A stretch of DNA of 64,000 bases, from assembly GCA_963836375.1 (NCBI GenBank), contig CAWIJK010000001.1, forward strand, positions 682,001 to 746,000. The letters run 5' to 3'. Origin of the DNA: CAWIJK01 sp963836375. Lineage in GTDB: Bacteria > Actinomycetota > Acidimicrobiia > Acidimicrobiales > RAAP-2. A program made the translations under genes and the position numbers. This document shows, piece after piece, positions 38,347 through 47,800 of the stretch. The notes under the pieces are model-generated. The model worked only from the letters and a program-made list of their open reading frames with translations. It searched no databases and was not told the DNA's origin. How positions within the stretch are numbered: position 1 is the stretch's first letter; each line of letters starts with the position of its first letter.

Positions 38347-39500
38347 CGGGCGACGGCGGGGGGCGGGGCGACCCGGCTCACCCACTCGGCGGGGTTGCGG
38401 ATCTCGGCCAGCGAGGGCAGCCATTCGGGCCCGCGCCAGACCCGGTTGAACAGGTCGGCCCCGCCCGCCTCTTCCACCTCGTTGACGAACTTCTCCCCCT
38501 CGGCGTACTGGCGCAGCTTGGCCTCGAGGCCGAGGATCTTCTGGAGCAGCCGGGCCGGGCCGTGCACCTGGCGGCGCCGCTCGCGCAGCACGGCGCTGAA
38601 GCGGGCCGCCCCGGGGACCGCCTCGGCCCCGGCCCTGTCCATGGTCACGTCGCCGTGGCCCTCCAAGAGGCTCATGAGGGCCTGGATCCGCTGGAGGGCG
38701 TCGAGCTGGTCGGGGGTGGCCACCAGGCCGAGCACGCCGGCGTCGTTCAACGGGCTGCGCCCGGCCAGCACCTCGTCGGCGGCCCGGCGGACGGCCTCGG
38801 CCAGCCGGCGCGGGTCGGCGGCGGCCGGCTCGAGGCCCTGGTCCACCAGGGCGACGAAGTGGTCCCGGAGCCAGGGCACGGCGGTGAACTGGCAGCGGTG
38901 GGTGACCTCGTGCAGGGCCAGCCAGAGGCGGAACTGGCGGGGCTCGAAACCGTAGCGGGTCTCGAGGTCCACCACGTTGGGGCCGACGTAGTACACGAGG
39001 TCCTGGTCGTCGGCCGAGTCCTCGGTCACCAACAGGTCGTACTGGCCGAGCACCCGGGTCGACATCCACGCCAGGACCAGACCGAGCTGGGCTCCGCTCA
39101 ACGCCCGGCCGGCCCCGGCCAGCGGCCGGGGGAGCAGGCGGGCCAGGGCGGCCGGCCCCGAGGCGGCCGACCGCTGGGCCTCGAACTTCACCAGGGTCGG
39201 CCCCACCAGGCGCTGGATGGAGGCGACGTTGGCCCGGACCCACCCGGCCCGGTCGGTCACCCGGGCCCGGGCCGGGGTGGGGGCACGCAGCCCGGTGGCC
39301 TCGGCCACCAGCACCTCGGCCCGCGCCGTCAGCTCGGCGAAGTCGGCCTCGAGGGCCCCGGGGCTGTAGGCCGGGACCGACGAACGGGCGATCGACCACT
39401 CGGCCACCCGCTGGGCCACCGCCCAGTCGACCAGCCCCGGGACGCCCTCGGGGGGCGAGGGCCTTACCGTGGGCGTCGCCGGACCCGACAGGGCGGCCAC
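38343..39500 (-). CDS. zinc-dependent metalloprotease, DUF2342 / F420-biosynthesis-associated type
   Basis: A 385-residue putative metallopeptidase found across actinobacteria. The zinc motif HEVTHRCQF (HExxH) is present, with a downstream EGHGDVTMD stretch offering the third ligand Glu. Other conserved blocks are GQYDLLVTE, VYYVGPNVVDLETRYGF and QKILGLEAKLRQYAEGEKFV. The family is associated with coenzyme F420-producing organisms, but its substrate is unknown. GTG at 39500 is 5 nt after rsrA; upstream open frame is rejected because it overlaps rsrA. Confidence 0.82.
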   Translation of the reverse strand: MAALSGPATPTVRPSPPEGVPGLVDWAVAQRVAEWSIARSSVPAYSPGALEADFAELTARAEVLVAEATGLRAPTPARARVTDRAGWVRANVASIQRLVGPTLVKFEAQRSAASGPAALARLLPRPLAGAGRALSGAQLGLVLAWMSTRVLGQYDLLVTEDSADDQDLVYYVGPNVVDLETRYGFEPRQFRLWLALHEVTHRCQFTAVPWLRDHFVALVDQGLEPAAADPRRLAEAVRRAADEVLAGRSPLNDAGVLGLVATPDQLDALQRIQALMSLLEGHGDVTMDRAGAEAVPGAARFSAVLRERRRQVHGPARLLQKILGLEAKLRQYAEGEKFVNEVEEAGGADLFNRVWRGPEWLPSLAEIRNPAEWVSRVAPPPAVAR

Positions 39501-39505
39501 CGGAC

Positions 39506-39802
39506 TCAGTCGGCTCGGGAGGGCCGGCGCTGCTCCTCGTCGATGGCCTCGGCCACCCGGCGGATGAGGGCCTCGGGCACCCGGTCCTTGCACCGGCTGG
39601 CGATCACCACCCGCAGCTCGGCCTCGAACTCCGCCGCGCCGGCGCACGGGGCGCAGTAGTCCAGATGGACGGCGATCTCCTGACGCCGCTCCTCGGTCAG
39701 CTCACCGTCCAAGAAGTCGTAGAGCTGGTGGACCGCCTCGCCACAGTTGACCTCTCCGGTCCCCGACCCTCCCCCGTGGTCGCCCGCCACCCCCGTGTTC
39801 AC
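39506..39802 (-). CDS. rsrA: mycothiol-system anti-sigma factor, RsrA family
   Basis: A 98-residue zinc-binding anti-sigma factor that releases SigR on disulfide stress. It has the ZAS motif HLDYCAPC (HxxxCxxC), a preceding Cys in GEVNCGEAVHQLYDFLDGEL and a later one in ASRCKDRVP, the set needed for redox sensing. GTG at 39802 is used; a longer frame upstream is of low quality. It lies downstream of its cognate sigma factor with ~216 nt between. Confidence 0.88.
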   Translation of the reverse strand: MNTGVAGDHGGGSGTGEVNCGEAVHQLYDFLDGELTEERRQEIAVHLDYCAPCAGAAEFEAELRVVIASRCKDRVPEALIRRVAEAIDEEQRRPSRAD

Positions 39803-40018
39803 GGCCTGACCTCCCTTGGCCTCTCCACGCTCGCCGCGTGCCGGTGCTCGGCGCGGCGTCGAGGGGCCGGCAGAGCGGGCCCGCGGGCCCAGCCGGCGCC
39901 CGCCTCCGGGCCGGGGCTCCCTGTGACCACCGCGCTCGCGACGACCACCGCGCTCCCGCAATCACTGCGCTGTTCACGACCATTGCGCTGCCTGCACCCA
40001 CTCTCTCGCCCATCGCGC
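39803..40018. repeat. rsrA-sigR spacer with degenerate ~18-bp repeats
   Basis: The 216-nt gap is unusual for sigR-rsrA pairs. It contains four copies of a GACCACCGCGCT-like 12-mer spaced 17-18 bp apart (39925, 39943, 39960, 39978). No gene is seen. The repeat may reflect slippage or form structure in the mRNA between the two cistrons. Confidence 0.55.
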
Positions 40019-40600
40019 TCACTCGCCCGTCCCGAAGCCGGTCCCGACAAGCCCACGATCTTGTGCGAATTGGAGCAACGCCTTCTGGAGCGCCCTTCTT
40101 CCCCGGTGGATCCTGGACATCACCGTCCCGATGGGCACCTCGGTGATCTCGGCGATCTCCTTGTAGGAGAACCCCTCGACGTCGGCCAGGAGTACCGCCA
40201 TGCGGAAGGCCTCGGGCAGCGACTCGATCGCCGCCTTCACCTCGTCATCGGTGAAGGTGTCGAGGGCCTCGTCCTCGGCGCTGCGCCCGGGGTCCGCCCC
40301 GTCGCCGGGGACGAGCCGCCGGTACAAGTAGAGGTCCTCGACGTCCTCGACGTCGGAGATCTGGGGCCGGCGCTTGGCCGCCCGGTAGGTGTTGATGTAG
40401 GTGTTGGTGAGGATGCGGTAGAGCCAGGCCTTGAGGTTGGTGCCCTCGGCGAAGGTGCCGAAGGCCCGGTAGGCCTTGAGGTAGGTCTCTTGGACCAGGT
40501 CCTCGGCGTCGGCCGGGTTCCGGGTCATGCGCAGGGCCGCCGTGTAGAGCTGGGGCATGTACTCCATGGCGAGCTCGGTGAACCGGGCCTGGTCTGCCAT
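40019..40600 (-). CDS. sigR: ECF sigma factor, SigR/SigH type
   Basis: A 193-residue group IV sigma factor for thiol-oxidative stress. Region 2 includes AALRMTRNPADAEDLVQETYLKAYRAF and WLYRILTNTYINTYR; region 4 includes AIESLPEAFRMAVLLADVEGFSYKEIAEITEVPIGTVMSRIHRGR. Sequence and the adjacent RsrA-like gene place it in the SigR/SigH (ECF12) group. An autoregulatory GGAAT-GTT promoter was sought upstream but not found. Confidence 0.9.
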   Translation of the reverse strand: MADQARFTELAMEYMPQLYTAALRMTRNPADAEDLVQETYLKAYRAFGTFAEGTNLKAWLYRILTNTYINTYRAAKRRPQISDVEDVEDLYLYRRLVPGDGADPGRSAEDEALDTFTDDEVKAAIESLPEAFRMAVLLADVEGFSYKEIAEITEVPIGTVMSRIHRGRRALQKALLQFAQDRGLVGTGFGTGE

Positions 40601-40753
40601 GGACGCACCCTACCCACCACCAGGCCCCGGCGCCGCCCGCGGTGCCCCCGGCCCGGGACCCGGCTCGACCGGGCGGGTGCCGGCCGCGGCCGGCGGCGGC
40701 CGCGCTACCTTTGGCCGCCGGAGCGCCGCCCGGCCTCTGGAGCGGGAAGGGAC

Positions 40754-41956
40754 ATGACCACAGCCCCGAGCGAGCTCGGCATCGACCTCATGAGCGGCGC
40801 CTTCTTCGGGGGTGACCCGTACCCGGCCTTCGCCTGGATGCGCCGCCACGCCCCCGTCTACTACGACGAGCCGAACGACCTGTGGGCCGTCGCCCGCTAC
40901 GCCGACATCAAGGCGGTCTCGACCGACACCGCCACCTTCTCCAACGCCAACGGGATCCGGCCGAAGTTCCCACCGCTGCCGATGATGATCGAGTTCGACG
41001 CCCCCGAGCACGTGCGGCGTCGACGGCTGGTCTCGGCCGGGTTCACCCCCCGGCAGGTGCGCGAGATGGAGGGCCACATCCGGGCCATCTGCGACGGGAT
41101 CCTCGACGCGGTGTGCGAGAAGGGCACCTGTGACTTCGTGGCCGACATCGCCGCGCCCCTCCCCCTCGCCGTCATCGGCGACATGCTGGGGGTGGCGCCG
41201 GGCGACCGGGCCGACCTGCTGCGCTGGTCCGAGGACATGCTCGGCTCGCAGGGCTCGCTCGAGCCGGAGGCCATCGAGCGGGCGGCGGCGGCCTTCGTCG
41301 AGTACAACGACTACATCCACCCGGTCTTCGACGACCGCCGGGCCCGGGGGAGCACCGACGACCTGGTCGGTATCCTCTGCCACGCCGAGGTCGACGGGGA
41401 CCGCCTCGACGACCCCTCCTTGGTCCACGAGACCCTGCTCATCTTGATCGGGGGCGACGAGACCACCCGCCACGTCCTCTCGGGGGGCATGCACGCCCTG
41501 GCCACCAACCCCGACCAGTGGGCCCGCCTGGTGGACGACCGCACGCTCGTCCCGGGCGCGGTCGAAGAGATGCTGCGCTGGGTGACCCCCATCAAGAACA
41601 TGGCCCGCACCGCCACCACGGACACCGAGCTGGCCGGCCAGCACATCGCCCAAGGCCAGGAGCTCCTCTTGCTCTACCCGTCGGCCAACCGGGACGAGGC
41701 CGTGTTCGTCGACCCCGACACCTTCGACGTGGCCCGCAGCCCCAACCCCCACATCGCCTTCGGGTTCGGGGCCCATTTCTGCCTGGGCAACCAGCTGGCC
41801 CGACTCGAGCTCAAGGTGATGTTCGAGCGCCTGGCCGAACGGCTGCCCGACCTGGCCCTGGCCACCGACGGACCCCTGCCCCTGCGCCCGGCCAACTTCA
41901 TCAGCGGGATCGAGACCATGGTGGTCACGTACTCCCCGACCGCCCCGGTGGGCTGA
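40754..41956 (+). CDS. cytochrome P450, CYP142/steroid-monooxygenase-like
   Basis: A 400-residue soluble P450. The heme-binding loop is FGFGAHFCLGNQLARLE, the ExxR helix EEMLRW and the I-helix oxygen-activation motif ILIGGDETTRH. Long stretches (DIAAPLPLAVIGDMLGV; LLILIGGDETTRH; PLRPANFISGIETM) closely resemble the mycobacterial cholesterol C26/27-hydroxylase CYP142, known from memory rather than a search. A sterol or steroid-like lipid substrate is therefore likely. GGGAAGG precedes the ATG. An SDR gene follows after 4 nt. Confidence 0.88.
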   Translation: MTTAPSELGIDLMSGAFFGGDPYPAFAWMRRHAPVYYDEPNDLWAVARYADIKAVSTDTATFSNANGIRPKFPPLPMMIEFDAPEHVRRRRLVSAGFTPRQVREMEGHIRAICDGILDAVCEKGTCDFVADIAAPLPLAVIGDMLGVAPGDRADLLRWSEDMLGSQGSLEPEAIERAAAAFVEYNDYIHPVFDDRRARGSTDDLVGILCHAEVDGDRLDDPSLVHETLLILIGGDETTRHVLSGGMHALATNPDQWARLVDDRTLVPGAVEEMLRWVTPIKNMARTATTDTELAGQHIAQGQELLLLYPSANRDEAVFVDPDTFDVARSPNPHIAFGFGAHFCLGNQLARLELKVMFERLAERLPDLALATDGPLPLRPANFISGIETMVVTYSPTAPVG

Positions 41957-41960
41957 GCCG

Positions 41961-42791
41961 GTGACCGGTCCCGCGCCGCGCGGCCCTTCGCCGGCCGGGG
42001 GCCTCGAGGGTCTGTCGGCCCTGGTCACCGGCGGTGCGGGGGGCATCGGCCGGGCCACCGCCGAGCGCCTGGCGGCCGACGGGGCTCAGGTCACCGTGTG
42101 CGGGCGGACCGAGGCCACCCTCCTCGAGGCGGCGGCCCGGATCGCCGAGGTCGCCGGGCCGGGCGGCGGGGCCCACCACCTGGTGGCCGACGTCACCGTC
42201 GAAGACGACGTGGCGGCGGCCGTGGCGGCGGCGGCCCGCCCGACCGGGCGCCTCGACATCCTCTTCGCCTGCGCCGGGGGCGCCCACCACATGGGCCCGC
42301 TCTTGACTGCCGACGCGGCGGGGGTGCGGGCCACCGTCGAGCTCAACCTGATCGGCTCGTTCCTGTGCGTCAAACACGCCGGGGCGGCCATGGCCGCCGA
42401 CGGGCGGGGGGGCTCGATCGTGTTGATGTCGTCGGGGACCGGCCACTTCCCCCACCGGTGGCTGGGGGCCTACGGGATGTCCAAGGCCGGGATCGAGTCC
42501 CTCTGCGCCTATGCGGCCGAGGAGCTCGGGGCGAGCTCGATCCGGGTCAACGCGATCCAACCCGGCATCATCGACGACGAGCTGATGTCGTTCATCACCG
42601 CCGGCGGCCCCCTGCTCGACGACTACCTGGCCCAGATGCCGCTCAGCCGGGTGGGGACGGTGAGCGACGTGGCCGCCGCCGTGCGCTTCTTGGCCGGGCC
42701 CGAGTCGTCGTGGATCACCGGCGAGTGCCTGGCCGTCGACGGCGGTCACCACCTCCGGCGCGGCGCTGACTACTCCCTCCTCGGAGGGTGA
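41961..42791 (+). CDS. short-chain dehydrogenase/reductase
   Basis: A 276-residue classical SDR. Cofactor loop TGGAGGIG, adenine-ring motif ACAGGAHH (NNAG variant), catalytic Ser in VLMSSGTGH, YGMSK with Tyr and Lys, and IQPGIIDDELM. A C-terminal G-x-D motif (LAVDGGHHL) is also present. Arg in CGRTEAT after the second strand suggests NADP(H). It starts 4 nt after the P450 stop and probably oxidises the hydroxylated product or a ring hydroxyl; substrate unknown. Confidence 0.85.
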   Translation: MTGPAPRGPSPAGGLEGLSALVTGGAGGIGRATAERLAADGAQVTVCGRTEATLLEAAARIAEVAGPGGGAHHLVADVTVEDDVAAAVAAAARPTGRLDILFACAGGAHHMGPLLTADAAGVRATVELNLIGSFLCVKHAGAAMAADGRGGSIVLMSSGTGHFPHRWLGAYGMSKAGIESLCAYAAEELGASSIRVNAIQPGIIDDELMSFITAGGPLLDDYLAQMPLSRVGTVSDVAAAVRFLAGPESSWITGECLAVDGGHHLRRGADYSLLGG

Positions 42792-44533
42792 GCCCCACCG
42801 CAAGAGGCTCCAGGCCGACCCCGGGGCGCCGGGGCGGTCGAGGGCTGCGGGCGGCGGCGGCGGCCCTCGCCGCGCTGGCCGCCGGGGCCGCCGCCTGCGG
42901 CACCGCCCTGCCCGACCTCGACGCGGCCCCGGGCGTGGCCAGCCAGTACAGCGCACCGGCCCGCTACATGAACGCCCAGCCGGCCCTCGGCGCCACGACG
43001 ACGGTGTCGGGAGTGCTGCGGGCCCCGGGGGGCCCGTACATCCGGGACGCATCCGGGCGGGTCGTCTTCTTGCACGGGGTCAACGTCGTCTACAAGCACC
43101 CGCCCTACGAGCTCACCGTGACACCGGGCAAGGCCTGGAGTTTCACCGCCGCTGACGCCTCGCGCATCGCCGACCTCGGCTTCAACGTCGTGCGCCTCGG
43201 GATCCTCTGGGAGGGCCTCGAGCCGGGGACCGGCGGGCCGAACCAGCCGGCCATCTGCACCCCGGGAAAGCCCGGCAATCCCCACATGTACAACGCCAGG
43301 GCGGCCGACGCCTACCTGGCCCAGGTGGCCAAGGTGGTGGACCTGTTGGGCCGCCACCACGTCTACACCCTCCTCGACATGCACCAGGACGTCTACAGCC
43401 AGGTGTTCCGGGGCGAGGGTGCCCCGGCCTGGGCGGTCTGCACCGACCAGGCCGAGGGGGCGCCGATCACCGCCCTCGGCGGGCGGTGGTCGACCAACTA
43501 CCGCAACCCCCTGCTCGACGTGGCCGTCCGCCACTTCTGGAACAACGACGTGGTGGGCGACCTCCAGGGCGAGTTCGACCGGGTCTGGGGGACCGTGGCC
43601 CGCTACTTCCGGGACAACGAGTGGGTCGCCGGCTACGACCCCTACAACGAGCCGTTCTCGACCTCGGCCGTCTTCGACGACGGCCAGCACTTCGCCGCCC
43701 ACCTCGAGTGCTTCTACACCGGTCGGCTCCACCCCGGGGCCCTGGACATCGACGAGCCGATCGTCTGCCCGCCCGGGGTGCCGGCCGAGGGCGTCATCCC
43801 GACCATCGAGGCGGCCGACACCCACCATCTGGTCTTCGCCGAGCCGGACAACTACACCATCCGCCACGGCAAGGGCTTCGACCTGATCGGGCCGATGGAC
43901 TACCGGCGCCTCGTCTACAACTTCCACGTCTACTGCGGCCAGCGCAGCCCGGTGACCGGGGACCCAGTCGACCTCCACACCTGCGTCGACCACGAGGTGG
44001 CGGCCATCGTCCAGCGCATGAAGGACCGGGCCCACAAGGCCACACCGGACCAGCCGGGCGGCCCGGCCTGGTTCATGAGCGAGTTCGGGGCCACCCACAG
44101 CCTGGCGCTGGTCTCGGCCGTCACCGCCTACGCCGAGTACTTCGACCTGGGCTGGGCCTACTGGTCGTGGAAGTACTACGACGACCCCACCGGGAGCTCC
44201 TTTGAAGCGCTGGTCAACCACCGGGGCCGCCTCGAGGCGACCGTCGACGCCCTCAGCCGCACCTACCCCCAGGCGGTGGCCGGCACCCCGACGTCGGTCC
44301 GCTTCGACCCGGCCGGGGGCGACTTCTCGTTCACCTACACCCCGGCGCCGCGGGTCCACGCGCCGACGGTGGTCTTCGTGGCCGACCGCCACTACCCCCA
44401 TGGCTACTGCACCGAGGTGACCGGCGGCCAGGTGCTCTCGGTCCCCGGCAGCACCCACCTGCTGGTGCGCGCCGACCCCGGCGCCCGTTCGGTCCAGGTG
44501 CGCGTCGAGGCCGGGCGCTGCGCCGCCGGCTGA
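42788..44533 (+). CDS. secreted glycoside hydrolase family 5, endoglycoceramidase-like
   Basis: A 581-residue exported enzyme. A basic N-terminus and Ala-rich hydrophobic segment end at AAGAAAC-GTA, possibly a lipobox. The catalytic barrel has VVFLHGVNVVYKHPPY, LGFNVVRLGILWEGLEP, LLDMHQDVYSQVF, the acid/base Glu in YDPYNEPF and the nucleophile Glu in WFMSEFGAT. HQDVYSQ and YNEP are typical of endoglycoceramidases and related actinobacterial glycosylceramidases or steryl-glucosidases. A C-terminal beta domain follows. GTG overlaps the SDR stop by 4 nt. With a sterol-type P450, cleavage of glycosylated lipids or sterols is a reasonable hypothesis. Confidence 0.82.
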   Translation: MSPTARGSRPTPGRRGGRGLRAAAAALAALAAGAAACGTALPDLDAAPGVASQYSAPARYMNAQPALGATTTVSGVLRAPGGPYIRDASGRVVFLHGVNVVYKHPPYELTVTPGKAWSFTAADASRIADLGFNVVRLGILWEGLEPGTGGPNQPAICTPGKPGNPHMYNARAADAYLAQVAKVVDLLGRHHVYTLLDMHQDVYSQVFRGEGAPAWAVCTDQAEGAPITALGGRWSTNYRNPLLDVAVRHFWNNDVVGDLQGEFDRVWGTVARYFRDNEWVAGYDPYNEPFSTSAVFDDGQHFAAHLECFYTGRLHPGALDIDEPIVCPPGVPAEGVIPTIEAADTHHLVFAEPDNYTIRHGKGFDLIGPMDYRRLVYNFHVYCGQRSPVTGDPVDLHTCVDHEVAAIVQRMKDRAHKATPDQPGGPAWFMSEFGATHSLALVSAVTAYAEYFDLGWAYWSWKYYDDPTGSSFEALVNHRGRLEATVDALSRTYPQAVAGTPTSVRFDPAGGDFSFTYTPAPRVHAPTVVFVADRHYPHGYCTEVTGGQVLSVPGSTHLLVRADPGARSVQVRVEAGRCAAG

Positions 44534-44637
44534 GGCGGCCCCGCGGCTGGGCCCCGGTCCGGGGGCGTCCGCCCTGGTCAGGGCCGGACCGGCCGAGGCC
44601 AGCGGGGGCCGCCGGAGGGTTGCTGATCGACATCCGC

Positions 44638-44824
44638 CCCGGCGCTGCGGGCTCACCCCGCACCACCACCACCTGGTCGGCGCTGCGGCCACCCCGTCGA
44701 GCTCGACGCCCCCGAGATGGAGGAGTGGGTTCGCACGCTCGGGCGGCGCCACGCCTTCAGCGACGTCGACCACGTGCTCGAGAGCACCGGCGTCTGCGAG
44801 CGCTGCGCCGGCTCGGGGCCCTAA
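44638..44824 (+). pseudogene. C-terminal remnant of a Fur-family regulator
   Basis: Read with one frame change near 44676, the sequence gives HHHHLV, then RRCGHPVELDAPEMEEWV, RTLGRRHAFSDVDHVLES and TGVCERCAGSGP before TAA at 44822. This is the dimerisation/metal-binding half of a Fur-type repressor, including the HHHHLVC-RRCG-like block and the final CxxC. The DNA-binding half is absent. It is a fragment left between the glycosidase and the giant repeat gene. Confidence 0.65.
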
Positions 44825-44848
44825 GAGAGCCACCGAGCCGGCTCCGCG

Positions 44849-47800
44849 CTACTGGAGGGTCTCTGACCCGGTCACGCTGTTGGGCCGGTCCACGACGGTG
44901 CCGGTGTTGCCGGTCACCGTCAGGTTCCCGACGATGCAGTTCGACTTGACCGTCGCCCCGCCGCTGTTCTGCTTGACCTCGACGGCGCCGAGGAACGAGC
45001 AGTCCGACACGTTGACCCCCCCGCTGTTGGAGGTGACCGACACCGCGCCGATCCCGGCGCACCCCTGGACCGAGACGCCGTCGGTGTTCGACGTGAGCGA
45101 GACCGCGCCGACGATGGCGCTCCCGAGACAGTCCGAGGTCCCGTTGCCGATCACCACCGCACCCTGCGAGAGGGTGGCGGTCAGGATCCCGCCGAGGGCG
45201 GTGCTGCAGACCTGGAGCTGGGCCCCACTGGAGTAGCTGATCGCCCCGAGGACGATCGCCCCCTGGGTTTCGAGGGCCCCGCCGGTCTGCACGCTGACGT
45301 TGCCGAGCTGCACGCAGCCCGGCGGGATCAGGACCGACTCGCCGGCGGTGACCACCACCGCACCGATGTGGTCACAGACCAAGGTGGTGGCGAAGGTCAC
45401 GGTCAGGGTGCCCGGGACGAAGCTGAACGTGTAGTTCCTGGCCGCCAGGGTCCCGATCGAACACGTGATCGGGTAGCTCCCACCGGGGCTCGAGGTGGTG
45501 GCCGTCGTGCTGCACGCCGCCTGGCCGGTGACCCCCGAGGTGGCCAGGGTCTGGCCGTCGACGAAGCCGGTGATGGTGGCGGTCAGGGCGGGCACGGCGG
45601 CCCCGAAGGCCTTGGACTGGTTGTTGGCCGTGACCACCAGGGTGGCCGGGACCACGGTGACCGTCCCGGCGACGTAGCTGATGGTGTAGTTGGCGTCGAC
45701 CGCGCCCGAGCAGCTCGACACGTAGGTCCCGACGGCGCTGGTCGGGGTGACCGACGTCGAACAGGTCGGCGCCGAACCGAGTTCGGAGGGCCCGTGGCCG
45801 GCCGGGAAACCGGTGTAGCTGGCGGTGATGGCGCCCGGCGTGCTCCCGTAGGTCATCGACTCAGACGAGGCGGTGACGGTGAGGGCGGCCGGGCTGACCA
45901 GGATCGAGCCGGCCACGTACACGATGGTGTAGTTGGGGTCGACCGCCCCCGAGCAGCTGGTGGCGTAGCTGCCCACCGGGCTCGACGAGCTGGCCGACGA
46001 CGTACAGGTGGGCCTGGTGGTGAGCGACGAGGCGCTGTCGCCGTTCACGAAGCCCGAGTACGACGCCGAGACGGACGGCGGGGCGGCCCCGTAGGTCATC
46101 GAGCCCGACGAGGCGGTCACGACGAGGGTGGCCGAGCCGACGACCACGGCGCCGGGCACGTAGCTGATGGTGTAGTTGGGATCCGCCGCGCCCGAACAGG
46201 TCGACGGGTAGGTCCCGACCGGGCTCGACGAGCTGGCCGTGGTCGTGCAGCTGGGCGCGGTGGTGAGCGACGAGGCGCTGTCGCCGTTCACGAAGCCCGA
46301 GTACGACGCGGTGATGGACGGCGGGGCCGCCCCGTAGGTCATCGAGGCCGACCGGGCCGTCACCACCAGCGGGGCAGTGCCGACCACCACCTCACCGGGC
46401 ACGTAGCTGACCGTGTAGTTGGGGTCGGCCGCCCCCGAGCAGGCCGACGGGTAGGTCCCGACCGGGCTCGACGAGCCGGCGGTCGTCGTGCAGCTCGGCG
46501 CGGTGCCGAGCGAGGCGGCGCTGTCGCCGTTCACGAAGCCCGAGTACGACGCCGTGATGGCCGGCGCGGCGGCCCCGTAGGTCATCGAGTTGGACGACGC
46601 AGTGACCACCAGTGCGGCGGGGGTCACCTGCGCGGTGCCGCCCACGTAGGCGATCGTGTAGTTCGGGTCCACCGCACCCGAGCACGAGGTCGGGTAGTTG
46701 CCGACCGGGCTCGAGGCGCTGGCCGTGGTCGTACACGACGGCTGGGTGGACAGCGCCGAGGCGGTCTCGGAGTTCACGAAGCCCGAGTACGAGGCGGTGA
46801 CCGCCGGGACGGCGCCGCCGTAGGTGGACGACACCGACGAGGCGGTGACCGTGAGCGACGTCGGGTCCACCTCAACCGATCCGCCGATGTAGCTGATGGC
46901 GTAGTTGGGGTCGACCGCGCCCGAGCAGCTGGACCCGTAGACGCCCACACCGGTCACCGACGTGACCGGTGTGGTGCACGTCGGGGCGGTGGTCAGCGAC
47001 GAGGCGCTGTCGCCGTTCACAAAGCCCGAGTACGAGGGGCTGATGGTCGGGGCCGCCCCGCCGTAGGTGATGAGGGCCGACGAGGCGGTCACCACCAACG
47101 GGGCCTGGCCGACGGTGGCCACCCCCGGCGCGTAGCTGACCGTGTAGTTGGCGGCCGCCGCCCCCGAACACGACGTCGGGTAGGTGCCCGCCGGGCTCGA
47201 GGCGCTGGCCGTCGTCGTGCACGTCGGCTGGGTGGTCAGCGACGAGGAGGTGTCACCGTTGACGAAGCCCGAGAAGCTGGCCGTGACCGAAGGCACGGCC
47301 GACCCGTAGAGCGAGGACGGGGACGAGGCGGTCACCGTGAGCGACGCCGGGTCCACCTCCACCGACCCCGCCACGTAGGTGATGGCGTAGTTGGCGTCGG
47401 CGGCACCGTTGCACGAGGTCGGATAGGCACCGACGGAGCTGGCCGAAGTGGCCGAGGTCGAACACGTGGGCCCGGTGGTGAGCGAAGCCGCCGTGTCGCC
47501 GTTGACGAAGCCCGAGTAGCTGGCGGTGACCCCGGGCACCGTGCCGCCGTAGGTCATCGAGTCCGACGAGGCGGTCACGCTCAGCGGGGCCGGCCCCACG
47601 GTCACCGAACCGGGGACGTAGTCGATGGTGTAGTTGGGATCGACCGCGCCGCTGCACGAGGTGGCATAGGAACCGACCGAGCTGGCCGAGGAGGCCGAGG
47701 TCGAACACGTGGGCCCGGTGGTGAGCGAGGCCGCCGTGTCACCGTTGACGAAGCCCGAGTAACTGGCGGTGACCGCAGGCACCGACCCGCCGTAGGTGGT

